A stretch of 64,000 nucleotides of DNA from a virus. A program made the position numbers and the translations under genes. The notes beneath the pieces were generated by a model that saw only the letters and a list, made by a program, of their open reading frames with translations, did no database searches and was not told the DNA's origin. This document shows, one piece after another, positions 29,679-38,105 of the stretch (positions are counted from its first letter, which is position 1; each line of letters starts with the position of its first letter). The stretch spans positions 1-64,000 of IMG/VR virus record IMGVR_UViG_3300032799_000664. One strand, 5' to 3'.

Positions 29679-30350
29679 CTAGGCCTCAAGAGCGCGGACG
29701 ACGTGCAGCGCCATGTAAGCGTCGGCGAGCGCGGTGTGCGCCGCGCCGAACTTCAGGTGCAGCTCGTCACGGGCGGCCGGCGTCAGGACCTCTTCAGCGA
29801 TGGCTCCGAGCTTGTAGCCCTTGCGGCTGCGCCCGGCCCGCACGTCGAGGTAGCGGCATACCCCGATGAGATCGATGATGTGATAGTGCATAGGCCAGCC
29901 GTGACCTTTCAGCGGATGGTCGCGCAGCTGCGTCCATTTCTGGACGTTGAGTTTCAGCGATAACGTCATCAGATACTCACACCACAGCCGCTTGAGGAAG
30001 CCCACATCGAAGCCGACGTTCCAGCCGACGGCGATGACCTGCTTCGGGATTCCATCTTCGGCGAAGTGCTGGGCCAGCCAGTCGAAGAAGCGCTTCCAGG
30101 CTTCGTGCGGCTGGGGCGAAGCCAGGTAGGTCGCCGACGCCGGGTCCACCGCCCAGCCGTGACCGTTGATCTGGATGGCGGTGCCGTCGATGATGGCGCT
30201 TGGTCCGGGGCGAATGTAGCTGTGGAAGACCGCCTCGGGCACCAACTCGAACTTGTCGTCGAGGACTGCGGCTCCGATTTCGAGACAGGCGTGCCGGTTG
30301 GGGTCAAGCCCGGTGGTCTCCGTGTCGACGAGCAAGTAGCGCTGGGTCAT
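29679..30350 (-). CDS. DnaQ-like 3'-5' exonuclease
   Basis: A 223-aa protein of DEDDh type. Exo I reads VDTETTGLDP (residues 7-16), Exo II is in GWNVGFDVGF near residue 115, and Exo III is HTALADAYMAL near residue 205. The family removes nucleotides from 3' ends with two metal ions and would proofread phage DNA replication. The length is normal and no polymerase gene is adjacent. It lies 18 bases downstream of the dNMP kinase. Confidence 0.9.
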   Translation of the reverse strand: MTQRYLLVDTETTGLDPNRHACLEIGAAVLDDKFELVPEAVFHSYIRPGPSAIIDGTAIQINGHGWAVDPASATYLASPQPHEAWKRFFDWLAQHFAEDGIPKQVIAVGWNVGFDVGFLKRLWCEYLMTLSLKLNVQKWTQLRDHPLKGHGWPMHYHIIDLIGVCRYLDVRAGRSRKGYKLGAIAEEVLTPAARDELHLKFGAAHTALADAYMALHVVRALEA

Positions 30351-30368
30351 GAAGGAGTCCTTTCTGTC

Positions 30369-31145
30369 TCAGTGATCGAGGCCATCCAGCAGGTCGTGGA
30401 CGACTCCGCGCAAGTCTTCGAGGGTGCCGTTATTCTCGATGATGCCGTCGACCGCGTCGTCCGGCACGCTACGTTGTTCCAGCTCGGACTGGTGGTTGGG
30501 AATGCCCGGCGCTAGCAGCGCCATAGCGTGTTTCCGCTTCATCCGGAAGACACGACCGCCGGCGTCGTGGATGCCGGCGATCTCGTTCTTCATGCGGACG
30601 TCGTTGATGACAACGTGCAGGGGGGCGTTGTCGAGGGAGTGCTGACGCCAGCGTTGGGCCATGACCACCGGCGGTAGGACGACCGCCAGTGGATCGGCTA
30701 GCGTGGTGCGGTACTCCCGCACAGCCGCGGCACGCTGCAGCGCGAATGTTACGTAGGCGTCAGCTCGGAAGCGCCGTGCCCAATCGCCCAGGTGCTGGAG
30801 CACGTAGCGTGGCGAAACGGGGACCATGACCTGCTCGAGGGGCGCTGCAGTCTTGCAGAAGGCGCAGACCCGCCAGGTAGCCGTGCCGATGTCGACCCCA
30901 TCTGGATCGCGGATGCCTTCGGTACGGCCGCACGTGGGACACTTCGGGAACTTGAAGCGTTCATCGAGTTCAGCGCGCCGTGCACTGGCGCCCCACAGGA
31001 CTTCAGCGTCCCAGCTGAACATCCAGCGAGCGTAGACCTTCATCGGGTCGGCAAAGGCGATGATGTAGCTACGCCCCTCTTGTACCAGAATCCGAGCGAC
31101 CTCGTCCTTGCCGGTGCCAGCCTCGCCGAGGATGCCGAGCAGCAC
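30369..31145 (-). CDS. Deoxynucleoside monophosphate kinase, with zinc-ribbon insert
   Basis: A 258-aa protein. The P-loop is GILGEAGTGKDEVARIL (residues 4-20). The lid-like region YVLQHLGDWARRFRADAYV and the later NDVRMKNEI match phage T4 gp1-type dNMP kinases, which phosphorylate dNMPs to dNDPs. An insertion between about residues 70 and 100 contains CPTC and CAFC pairs, which I do not expect in the family and which may make an extra zinc site. It complements the ribonucleotide reductase. Confidence 0.8.
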   Translation of the reverse strand: MLLGILGEAGTGKDEVARILVQEGRSYIIAFADPMKVYARWMFSWDAEVLWGASARRAELDERFKFPKCPTCGRTEGIRDPDGVDIGTATWRVCAFCKTAAPLEQVMVPVSPRYVLQHLGDWARRFRADAYVTFALQRAAAVREYRTTLADPLAVVLPPVVMAQRWRQHSLDNAPLHVVINDVRMKNEIAGIHDAGGRVFRMKRKHAMALLAPGIPNHQSELEQRSVPDDAVDGIIENNGTLEDLRGVVHDLLDGLDH

Positions 31146-31147
31146 GA

Positions 31148-31405
31148 CTACTTCTTCCCCGTCTTCGTCTTCATCGGGGTCTCCTCTTCCTTCTTCGCAA
31201 GGGGCAGGCCATCAGGACCGTAGAGCTGACCTTCGACGTCGAAGTTGACGATCACCTCTTCGTCCTTGGTGAGCCCGAGCGGCATGCCGGCCTTCATGCG
31301 GGCCTGGACGATGGCCAGTGCCCCCTCGTTCGAGAACTCCTCGTTGTTGCTCTCGACTTCGTAGACTTCGACGTGGTTCTTGACGATCTTCACGATCTTC
31401 TTCAT
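31148..31405 (-). CDS. Small protein of unknown function
   Basis: An 85-aa protein starting MKKIVKIVKNHVEVYEVES, with a basic tail (KKEEETPMKTKTGKK). Alternating hydrophobics suggest beta strands. Its start is four bases inside the gene upstream. No family recognised. Confidence 0.6.
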   Translation of the reverse strand: MKKIVKIVKNHVEVYEVESNNEEFSNEGALAIVQARMKAGMPLGLTKDEEVIVNFDVEGQLYGPDGLPLAKKEEETPMKTKTGKK

Positions 31406-31635
31406 ACGCGCCTCCCGCGTTCAGTGATCCGCCATTGACGACCGTCGTCGCTCCAGACCCGGTGCTGGCTCTTGAGCGTCATGAGTGTGCGATGGACCTC
31501 AGCGAGTCGCTGAGTCTCCCGCTGAAACGTGCTGTAGACCGGTGGCGGAAAGACGCGAGCATAGACCCCTGCGGTACTGGCCGAACCGCCACTCGCCAGA
31601 GCTTGCAGCACCTTCCCGGAAAGGTCCTCAGCCAC
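31402..31635 (-). CDS. Winged-helix-like protein
   Basis: A 77-aa protein. GTG 31635 is preferred because the longer frame overlaps the upstream gene. The second half reads LAEVHRTLMTLKSQHRVW, then SDDGRQWRITERGRRV, which fits a winged helix (wing GRQWRIT). A DNA-binding regulator is likely. Confidence 0.55.
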   Translation of the reverse strand: MAEDLSGKVLQALASGGSASTAGVYARVFPPPVYSTFQRETQRLAEVHRTLMTLKSQHRVWSDDGRQWRITERGRRV

Positions 31636-32239
31636 GGTTGAAGTACTCCCCCGCCTGTTTCGCGTACTGGTCGAAGGCGACGGGACCCCCATCCTCCGGC
31701 GGGAAGCAGATCCGCAGATTGTGGAAGGTCCGCCCCAGAGCGTAGGATGTTTGCGGGTTGCTGAGCCCGAGTTGGTGCTTCTTCATGGTCACGTAGCGTA
31801 CGAAGACTTCAGCGAAAGGCGCCGCGGCGAGAATGCTGGCTTCGTTGAGGCGAGTGGTGGCTGCGGCAGCTACCACCGGCGCCACCACCGGCGTCTTCTT
31901 TTTGGTCTCGACCTGCAGGTCTTCACCGCCCAGGTCGGCCAGTTCATCGAACTGCTCTCCACCGTTGGGATACTCGCTGCGCAGGTTGAGGACCCCGAGA
32001 GCGACGCCGAAGGCCCGATGTGCCAAAGGCACGTCGACATGTGAGCCGACGTAGTTGACGAGGATGTCGCCGAAGTCACACGCCTCGTGGGCCAGTTCCT
32101 GTTCGTAGAGCGCTTGCTGACGCTCGGGGTTCGCGGTTTGGCCCGGCATGACCTTGACGTCTGCGCTTTTGCTGACCCCAAGAAAATTCTTGGCCAGGTC
32201 GTCCATCGTGGGCAGCTTCGTAGGTGGCTTCGTAGTCAT
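31628..32239 (-). CDS. Unknown protein (203 aa)
   Basis: It starts MTTKPPTKLPTMDDLAKNF and has a Val/Ala-rich linker (TPVVAPVVAAAATT) between two folded-looking parts. No cysteines in a metal pattern. The gene overlaps 32236 by four bases. Function unknown. Confidence 0.65.
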   Translation of the reverse strand: MTTKPPTKLPTMDDLAKNFLGVSKSADVKVMPGQTANPERQQALYEQELAHEACDFGDILVNYVGSHVDVPLAHRAFGVALGVLNLRSEYPNGGEQFDELADLGGEDLQVETKKKTPVVAPVVAAAATTRLNEASILAAAPFAEVFVRYVTMKKHQLGLSNPQTSYALGRTFHNLRICFPPEDGGPVAFDQYAKQAGEYFNRG

Positions 32240-32760
32240 GGAGTCCTCTTCGCGGCTTCACGCCGCTTCCACGCTTCCTGCAGGCTCTGTTGCGCCGTAT
32301 CCCAGTTGATGCCGCGCAGGAGATTGACGATGGGCTGGCAGCGCTTCACACATCGCCGCATGTAAAGGACGCATACCGAGGCGTAGCGATGATCACCCCG
32401 CTTGGCACAGCGCACCGACGTACTCAGCACGCGCAGTAGAGCGTCCTCGGCGCGCTGCCGTACCGCTGCTGACACTGCGAACGGCGCGTGGTAGGCGCAG
32501 TAGAACTTCAGCAGTTCAGCTTCGACCTCATGCAGTCGTTGGTCAGTGGCTTCGACTTCACCGGCGTCGTTGAACGGGCGCTGGTACTCGACCGTCGCCG
32601 CCGGGAGTCCGCAGGTATCGCAGTGCGGACTCAGAACTTCGAGCTCGAAGTCCGTCAGGGGACGCGCAGGGAAACGTAGCCCTACCCAGGCGTAGGCAGC
32701 TTCTGCTGGGTGCGCTTCCGCGCCACCAGGTCCTCGTTGGTTGGACGAACGAACGGGCAT
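32236..32760 (-). CDS. Cys-containing protein of unknown function
   Basis: A 174-aa protein. ATG 32760 is the first usable start; it overlaps the previous gene by about 80 bases, so a later start is possible. CDTC occurs near residue 45, then cysteines in FYCAYH, VRCAK and SVCVLYMRRCVKRC. The C-terminal part is basic. A metal-binding role is likely; family unknown. Confidence 0.5.
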   Translation of the reverse strand: MPVRSSNQRGPGGAEAHPAEAAYAWVGLRFPARPLTDFELEVLSPHCDTCGLPAATVEYQRPFNDAGEVEATDQRLHEVEAELLKFYCAYHAPFAVSAAVRQRAEDALLRVLSTSVRCAKRGDHRYASVCVLYMRRCVKRCQPIVNLLRGINWDTAQQSLQEAWKRREAAKRTP

Positions 32761-32969
32761 GCGCTCACGACCTGTCCCTTCTTGACGATGAACGGTTTCG
32801 CCAGCGCTTTCGATGCTACGCGCTCGACTCCCAGCGGAAAGACCTGGCCCGGTCCCTCCTGGAACGGATAGACCGAGCGTTTTGCACACCAGCCCATCTC
32901 GGTATCCTTCCCTCCGGAGCCCAACAGCGGATCGTAGAAGGCGCAACGGCCACACGGCGTGTCGTTCAT
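32682..32969 (-). CDS. Four-cysteine protein
   Basis: A 95-aa protein with PCGRC at residues 5-9, a Cys at about 28 (GWCAK) and one in ACPF near 71. The spacing resembles small cysteine proteins found in phage genomes and would suit zinc or an iron-sulphur cluster. Start at ATG 32969 behind GGAGTC. Confidence 0.6.
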   Translation of the reverse strand: MNDTPCGRCAFYDPLLGSGGKDTEMGWCAKRSVYPFQEGPGQVFPLGVERVASKALAKPFIVKKGQVVSACPFVRPTNEDLVARKRTQQKLPTPG

Positions 32970-33009
32970 CGGAGACTCCTTGGTTCGGTTGCATGATGTA
33001 TAGCTCAGG

Positions 33010-33498
33010 TTACGGAAGCAATGGCCTCAAGCCTAACTCGGCGAGCCGGTCTTTGAAGAGGCGATCACGCCGGCATTCCTGGAGCAGGGCTTGCACCAAT
33101 CGGCGAAAGCCATCAGCAGAGCCTTGCGCAGTGGAGCACCACAACACGCGCTCAGCATCGAACAACACGAAACCCAGTGGCTTGGCTTCAGCCCGGGTCG
33201 CCTGGGTGAAGCCAGCTTCGCGGAGCACCTGGTCAACGGCCGGGTTCTGGGCTACGCGTAGCAGTACGTGCACCGCGGCGTCTGCGTTGATGGCGTCGAG
33301 CACCAATAGGGTATAGTCCTGCCCTGGTGCCCGCAGCATGAATGGTACGGCCTGCTTCAGATCTTGATCGAGCGGGTGATCACTGGACGCGGTGCCGATA
33401 ACGACTTCATCAGCGTTGGCGGGTTCTTCACGAACCGGTCGCCGCTTCCACGGATCCGATTGTCCCGGCGGAATCTTCGGTTTTGCTTTCCGCGCCAT
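33010..33498 (-). CDS. Unknown protein (162 aa)
   Basis: It starts MARKAKPKIPPGQSDPWKRR (basic) and continues with a well-ordered middle (YTLLVLDAINADAAVHVLL) and a C-terminal helix rich in Arg, Leu and Glu. It follows 33501-33758 by two bases. Function unknown. Confidence 0.65.
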   Translation of the reverse strand: MARKAKPKIPPGQSDPWKRRPVREEPANADEVVIGTASSDHPLDQDLKQAVPFMLRAPGQDYTLLVLDAINADAAVHVLLRVAQNPAVDQVLREAGFTQATRAEAKPLGFVLFDAERVLWCSTAQGSADGFRRLVQALLQECRRDRLFKDRLAELGLRPLLP

Positions 33499-33500
33499 GC

Positions 33501-33758
33501 TTATCCCGGGATGGTGAGCTTTGCCGCCCGGCGACCGGTGAGCTGAGGGTCTTCACAATCGACGTGGACGAACTCCAGGTCGGTCCCCAGCATGATGCCG
33601 CGTTCGGTGATGCGCGTCGGATTGTAGGCGTGAGGATCGATCAGGATGTACGCACCCATGACCCGATCACCTACGTGAAACTTGCGCCGACAGCGTGCAC
33701 AGGTATCGTCGGGAACACGCTTCTGCACTAGCTGTTCTTCGGCGGGCGTCAGTCCCAT
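33501..33758 (-). CDS. Zinc-finger-like protein
   Basis: An 85-aa protein from ATG 33758 with GGAGG seven bases upstream. CARC is followed by a basic stretch and VHVDC at the end, so a CxxC/HxxC-type site is possible. Start lies inside the end of the RNase HII gene. Confidence 0.6.
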   Translation of the reverse strand: MGLTPAEEQLVQKRVPDDTCARCRRKFHVGDRVMGAYILIDPHAYNPTRITERGIMLGTDLEFVHVDCEDPQLTGRRAAKLTIPG

Positions 33759-34420
33759 TCCCAACCTCCACCTACGATCTTACGGCGACAAGACAGGATC
33801 GCCGAGACGGGACCATAGCTGCGCCGATGGTACGGCGTCACGCCGAAGCGACGCAAGGCCGTCAGATGCGTCTCCGTAGGGTAGCCATGATTCCGGTTCC
33901 AGCCGTACTGCGGGAACTCCAGGTGTAGTCGCTGGATGGCTTCGAGCTGCGCACTCTTGGCTAACACGGATGCCGCGCTGACTTGCCAGACGGTGACGTC
34001 AGCACGTGGAATCGCGTCGTATTCGAAGTTGCACTCGCCGAACCGAACATGGCCATCGACAATGACTCTGTAGGCAACGGTGTCGCTGTGCAGAAAGCGC
34101 AACCGTTCCAACAGCCGCCTGACCACCATCTGCAACGCCTGGAACTTCGCTTGCTCTGGCCCCTGCCCATCGATAGTCGGTGCTGAGATGCGTTGAATCT
34201 CGTAGCCACAACAGTCGCCGGCCACCGTCTGTGCCATTGGCACGAGCAGCTCGTCCGGCAACTTCTTTGAATCCTTCACCGGCACGAGTCGACCTTTGGG
34301 CGTAGTGACCGTCGGTCGAGCTTGACCTTCGCGGAAAGCTACGGCGGCGGCGACGAGCGGGCCAGCGATGCAGCCATAGCCCGCCTCGTCGACGCCGATG
34401 ATGAAGCGCGGCAGATCCAC
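33749..34420 (-). CDS. rnhB: RNase HII, with one altered catalytic position
   Basis: A 223-aa protein. GVDEAGYGCIAGP supplies the Asp11 and Glu12 pair, VDGHVRF the third acid (Asp122), and SAASVLAKSAQLE with FPQYGWNRNHGYP the rest. The enzyme cleaves RNA in RNA-DNA hybrids, for example to remove primers. In most family members the motif ends in R-D, giving the fourth metal-binding Asp; here that position is Leu159, followed by Glu160. Activity may depend on the shifted Glu. Confidence 0.85.
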   Translation of the reverse strand: MDLPRFIIGVDEAGYGCIAGPLVAAAVAFREGQARPTVTTPKGRLVPVKDSKKLPDELLVPMAQTVAGDCCGYEIQRISAPTIDGQGPEQAKFQALQMVVRRLLERLRFLHSDTVAYRVIVDGHVRFGECNFEYDAIPRADVTVWQVSAASVLAKSAQLEAIQRLHLEFPQYGWNRNHGYPTETHLTALRRFGVTPYHRRSYGPVSAILSCRRKIVGGGWEWD

Positions 34421-34887
34421 TACGCGCTCTTCCCCCGCTTCTTCGACGCCGGCTTCTTCGGCGTCTTCTTCGCCGCCACCGGCTTGGCGGGGATCTTGTA
34501 GCTCCGCCCACAGCAGCTGCGGCGGTCACCAGGCATGCCCACGAGGCGTGCGTGGCACGAGTTGCAGACGATGACGCGGGAACCCTTCGGACGTGGCATT
34601 GCTCTCTCCTTGGCCAGACGGACCAGCACCGGCGGGAAGCGCACAGGTGCGATAGCGAGTAGTTTGGGAAGCGTCAGCTTGAACGCCAGCGCTAACTGGT
34701 AGAGCTGGGCGTAGGTTGCCAGGCTGTGGCCGTACTCGATCGCTGCGTACTGCGATCGTGAGCAGATCATCTGTACGGCCACCTGGCGTTGACTCCAGCC
34801 CCGTCGCAAGCGGAGCTTGCGCAGACCTTTCGCCCAGAGGCGATAGGCCGCCCAGGCGGCATTCCAAGCGCGCTTCTTGTAGTTCAT
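34420..34887 (-). CDS. XRE-type helix-turn-helix protein with C-terminal cysteine region
   Basis: A 155-aa protein. Residues 20-80 match a Cro-like fold (LRLRRGWSQRQVAVQMI, SRSQYAAIEYGHS). After residue 95 a second part begins MPRPKGSRVIVCNSCHARL with CNSC and SCCG pairs and a Lys/Ala/Pro-rich tail. A strong AAGGAG stands in front of that Met, so the second part could also be made as its own short protein. It likely regulates transcription. Confidence 0.65.
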   Translation of the reverse strand: MNYKKRAWNAAWAAYRLWAKGLRKLRLRRGWSQRQVAVQMICSRSQYAAIEYGHSLATYAQLYQLALAFKLTLPKLLAIAPVRFPPVLVRLAKERAMPRPKGSRVIVCNSCHARLVGMPGDRRSCCGRSYKIPAKPVAAKKTPKKPASKKRGKSA

Positions 34888-34893
34888 GCGTAC

Positions 34894-36966
34894 CTATGCC
34901 GCTGCTCGCAGCATCTTGAAGTACTCGAACACCAACTCGCGCCGGGGCGACCAGTTGGGGAATGGCAGTGACTTCACCAGCTGGTAGCCATAACCGCGCC
35001 ACAGCTTCTTCGTGCCGATGTCCTGTGGATCGATCTCGCGATTGCCTCCGACCCAGATACGCACGTCGAGGATAGCCACCACGCCCCGGTCATCTCGAGT
35101 GCGTACCAACCGCCCGGCGGCTTGCTGGACGTCCTGCTGCATCTGCGGGTAGCTCCAGCCCGCGAACCAACCGCTACCCAGGCGTTCGCTCTTGGCCTTA
35201 GTCAGCGGGTCATCCGGTGACGGGAACGGCAGCTTGGGGATGATGACCAGCGACAGTTTCTCGCCCTGGACATCGATGCCCTCGAAGAACGACTTCGAGC
35301 CGAAGAGCACGGCGCGGTCGGTGTGCATGAACTCGTCGAAGACTTCCGGCGCGCGGCGACCGTCACCTTGCGCCAGCAGCGGGTACTCGAGTTCGTACTC
35401 GGTGTCGACGATGCGCCGGATTTCACGCAGGTCGTTCATGGACGAGAAGAGCACCAGTGCGTTGCCCCCTGAAGCACGTACCAGCTGCACTACTTCGTCA
35501 GCTATGGCGTTGTGCCACTTGGGGTCGTCGGGACGTGGCAGATGCTTCGGCAGGTACACTAGCGAACGCTGATAGGGGAACGGCGAAGGTACGCGCACCT
35601 CGTGCTTCGGTTGAAGTCCCAACTCCGCAGCCAGGGCTTCTGTGCTGAGTGTGGCACTGGTGAACAGCACCTTGTTGATACCGGCGAACTTGGGACCAAC
35701 CAGTGGTGCCAGATTCACGGGTTGCCGGAGGATTCGCTTGCGCCCGGTGTTCGTGTCCTCTTGCGAGAGGATGTAGTTGTCGTCGGTTTCGTAGCTATCG
35801 AGAATGGTACGCCGCTTCTCGAAGAGCTTGTCGAGCTGCTTGGTGACCGCGTAGAAGTCATGCAGCGGTGCGGCGTCGCCGTGGTCCCGCTTGTTGAGCA
35901 GATCGATCTGGATAGCTTCGAGATCGACTTCTCCGTCATCTTGTACATGACCCCAACGCGAAGCCATGTAGTCATGCAGCTTGGCCTTCAGCGTCGCCAG
36001 ATCGACCAGGACGGTTTGTCCCGCGGCACCGAGGACACCCACCGGCAGCATCTTCGTCGCGGGCAACTGGGCGAACATCGTAGCCCAGTGATCCTCGATA
36101 GCATCGCGTTCCTTGTCAGCGAGATGCATCACCGCGTCGCGCTGCAACCGATTGATGTAGGAGCGCAGCCAGGTCTCGCTGAGGTCTTGTGAGAAAGCAT
36201 TGCGGATGAACCCCGGCGCGACGTGCGCTTCATCGACCACGAGGATGGTGAACGGACCGATGACTGCCGGTCCGTAGCGGAGCGCATAGCCGAGCAGTGC
36301 GTGGTTGACGACCACGACGTCAACGCCAGGAAGTTCATCGCGACGCCGGCGGTAGCCGCACAACCCTTTGGCACCGTAGCTGCACTTCACGCACTCTTCA
36401 GCGGTGCACGTCGAAGCGGGGAACTCCAGCTGACCCGGAAACGCGTCCAGGTCACCGGTGTGTGACCGGTCAGCCGCCCAGGCCGTCAGCGCACGATGCA
36501 GCTTCTCCTGCCCTTGGGCACGGAAGAGCCCTTCGTTCTTCTCGAGCATGTAGCGACAGACGTAGTTGCTCTTCCCCTTCATGGTGACGAACTGCTTGGG
36601 ACGACCGAGGATACGTTGCAGGAAGGGCAGATCCTTGTTGGCCAGCTGGTCCTGCAGGCTCTTCTTGCCGGTGGCGATGACGATGCGCGTCGGTCGCAGC
36701 ACGGCCGGCACGCCATAGGCGAACGTCTTGCCGATGCCACAGCCGGCCTGGAATACCCCACAAGAGTTGCCAGGTTCGTCCAGCATCTCCTCGAAGGCGC
36801 GAGCGTACTCGACCTGGCCGGGGCGAAGCTCGGCTACCAGTCCCAGCTCAGGTCGACTGAGCAGTTCGATGGCGTCGGGCTGGGCCGGACTGCCACAGCT
36901 CGCACAACGCCCTTCGTTCTGCGCCGCCAGTTCGGCGGGAGTTTCATAGCCGCAGGTACACTTCAC
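34894..36966 (-). CDS. dinG: DinG/XPD-like ATP-dependent DNA helicase
   Basis: A 690-aa superfamily 2 helicase from GTG 36966 with AGGAG six bases upstream. It opens with a zinc ribbon (CTCGYET, CASCG). Walker A is GCGIGKTF near residue 74, DEAH is VVDEAHVAP near residue 244. Cysteines at about 187-202 (CTAEECVKC...GLC) fit the iron-sulphur cluster of this family. Motif VI is QAAGRLVRT. It unwinds 5' overhangs and may serve repair. The N-terminal zinc ribbon is an addition I would not assume for all members. Confidence 0.85.
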   Translation of the reverse strand: MKCTCGYETPAELAAQNEGRCASCGSPAQPDAIELLSRPELGLVAELRPGQVEYARAFEEMLDEPGNSCGVFQAGCGIGKTFAYGVPAVLRPTRIVIATGKKSLQDQLANKDLPFLQRILGRPKQFVTMKGKSNYVCRYMLEKNEGLFRAQGQEKLHRALTAWAADRSHTGDLDAFPGQLEFPASTCTAEECVKCSYGAKGLCGYRRRRDELPGVDVVVVNHALLGYALRYGPAVIGPFTILVVDEAHVAPGFIRNAFSQDLSETWLRSYINRLQRDAVMHLADKERDAIEDHWATMFAQLPATKMLPVGVLGAAGQTVLVDLATLKAKLHDYMASRWGHVQDDGEVDLEAIQIDLLNKRDHGDAAPLHDFYAVTKQLDKLFEKRRTILDSYETDDNYILSQEDTNTGRKRILRQPVNLAPLVGPKFAGINKVLFTSATLSTEALAAELGLQPKHEVRVPSPFPYQRSLVYLPKHLPRPDDPKWHNAIADEVVQLVRASGGNALVLFSSMNDLREIRRIVDTEYELEYPLLAQGDGRRAPEVFDEFMHTDRAVLFGSKSFFEGIDVQGEKLSLVIIPKLPFPSPDDPLTKAKSERLGSGWFAGWSYPQMQQDVQQAAGRLVRTRDDRGVVAILDVRIWVGGNREIDPQDIGTKKLWRGYGYQLVKSLPFPNWSPRRELVFEYFKMLRAAA

Positions 36967-37010
36967 AGGAAGCTCCTGGTGTTGTTTATGCCATGAGCAA
37001 CGGGAGAAAA

Positions 37011-37586
37011 TCAACCACGAAGAAGTAAATACGACTTCCGCGCCACTTCTAGGCCGTATAGCAAGCTGCGCGCCGCCCACTCACCGGAGCGGATGGCATA
37101 GGCAGGATGGTAGGCTGGAACGACGGTGAAGCCTTGTGGATGTATGAACGCGTGGTTCACTTCGTTCTTCACGCGCAGCTTCTCGATGATGTCCCAGGTG
37201 TAACCCTTGAACCAGCCGATGCTGTATCGCCCGAGCGCTACCACCACGAGCGGCGGATGTTCGCGCAGCTGTCGGTCCAGCCAAGGACAGGTCTTCGTCG
37301 AGATTTCATCGGGGGTGAGGATCTTCTCTCGATCGAGCGGATCGCGCCGCACGCACTGCACGGTGTTCATGATGAACGCGGCGGGCGGCGGCACCTGCGC
37401 CTTGATGAGCAAGGCGTCCAGCAAACGACCGGAGCGCCCGACGAAGGCCCGCCCCTCTTCGTCTTCGTCCTTGCCGGGCATCTCCCCGACGATGAGGAAC
37501 TGACTCTTCTCGTTGCCCCGTCCGAGCGCGACGTTCTTGCGCTGCTCATGCAGGGAGCAGAGGGTGCAGTAGCGCAGCGCGTTCAC
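37011..37586 (-). CDS. Family 4 uracil-DNA glycosylase
   Basis: A 191-aa protein, typical in size. GEMPGKDEDEEGRAFVG (residues 34-50) is the catalytic motif, and YHPAYAIR is the HPxY-type motif near residue 155. Cysteines 7, 10, 78 and 100 suit the iron-sulphur cluster of family 4. It removes uracil from DNA. Start is a GTG at 37586, four bases into the gene upstream. It belongs with the helicase and RNase HII as a repair group. Confidence 0.9.
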   Translation of the reverse strand: MNALRYCTLCSLHEQRKNVALGRGNEKSQFLIVGEMPGKDEDEEGRAFVGRSGRLLDALLIKAQVPPPAAFIMNTVQCVRRDPLDREKILTPDEISTKTCPWLDRQLREHPPLVVVALGRYSIGWFKGYTWDIIEKLRVKNEVNHAFIHPQGFTVVPAYHPAYAIRSGEWAARSLLYGLEVARKSYLLLRG

Positions 37587-37837
37587 AGATCGCGCGCCTT
37601 TGCCCCGAGTGCCTCGAGAACCCGGTCCAGCTCGTCACGGCCGTTGGCGATGGCGTGGATGGCCTGCGCCAGCTGGTTCTCGTCGGTGCCGTCTTCGTCG
37701 TACGTCTCGATGATTTCGAAGGCGACGAAGCGTGCCAGACTGTCGCCGTGGTTCTTCTCCGGTTCGTTGAAGTACTGACGTACGAAACTGTCGGGGTACG
37801 CCTGGTCGGCGATGTCGATGAGTTCCTCGAGCTTCAT
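37583..37837 (-). CDS. Small acidic protein, unknown function
   Basis: An 84-aa helical protein (MKLEELIDIADQAYPDSF, LAQAIHAIANGRDELDRVL). It is acidic and lacks cysteines. It is linked by overlaps to the UDG and the 37834 gene, so it may accompany the glycosylase. No family recognised. Confidence 0.6.
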   Translation of the reverse strand: MKLEELIDIADQAYPDSFVRQYFNEPEKNHGDSLARFVAFEIIETYDEDGTDENQLAQAIHAIANGRDELDRVLEALGAKARDL

Positions 37838-38094
37838 TCGCTGTCCTCTTCCTTGAGCAGGTCGGGGTTGTCGCGGGCCGCGACGAGCGCATCGGCGAAG
37901 CCTTGCTTGTAGGCGCAGCCGGCGCAGACGTGCCGGAGTCGACCTTTCTGATTGGCGGGCAGGGTGGCAACAGTGCGCGGCACATCCGTATGCCGCTTGT
38001 CGCAGATGGTCGTGACGCCCCGCTGCGCCACCAGCAGGCAGTCGTCAGAGATGTGCGCCACCAGGCGCGGACCTAGTCGGGAACCATTGGCCAT
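37834..38094 (-). CDS. CxxC protein of unknown function
   Basis: An 86-aa protein from ATG 38094. CAGC lies near residue 59; a lone Cys-Asp-Lys-Arg-His (CDKRHT) precedes it, so one CxxC/CxxH metal site is possible. It ends acidic. Chain-linked to 37583 by overlap. Confidence 0.6.
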   Translation of the reverse strand: MANGSRLGPRLVAHISDDCLLVAQRGVTTICDKRHTDVPRTVATLPANQKGRLRHVCAGCAYKQGFADALVAARDNPDLLKEEDSE

Positions 38095-38105
38095 GTGGAG
38101 CTCCT

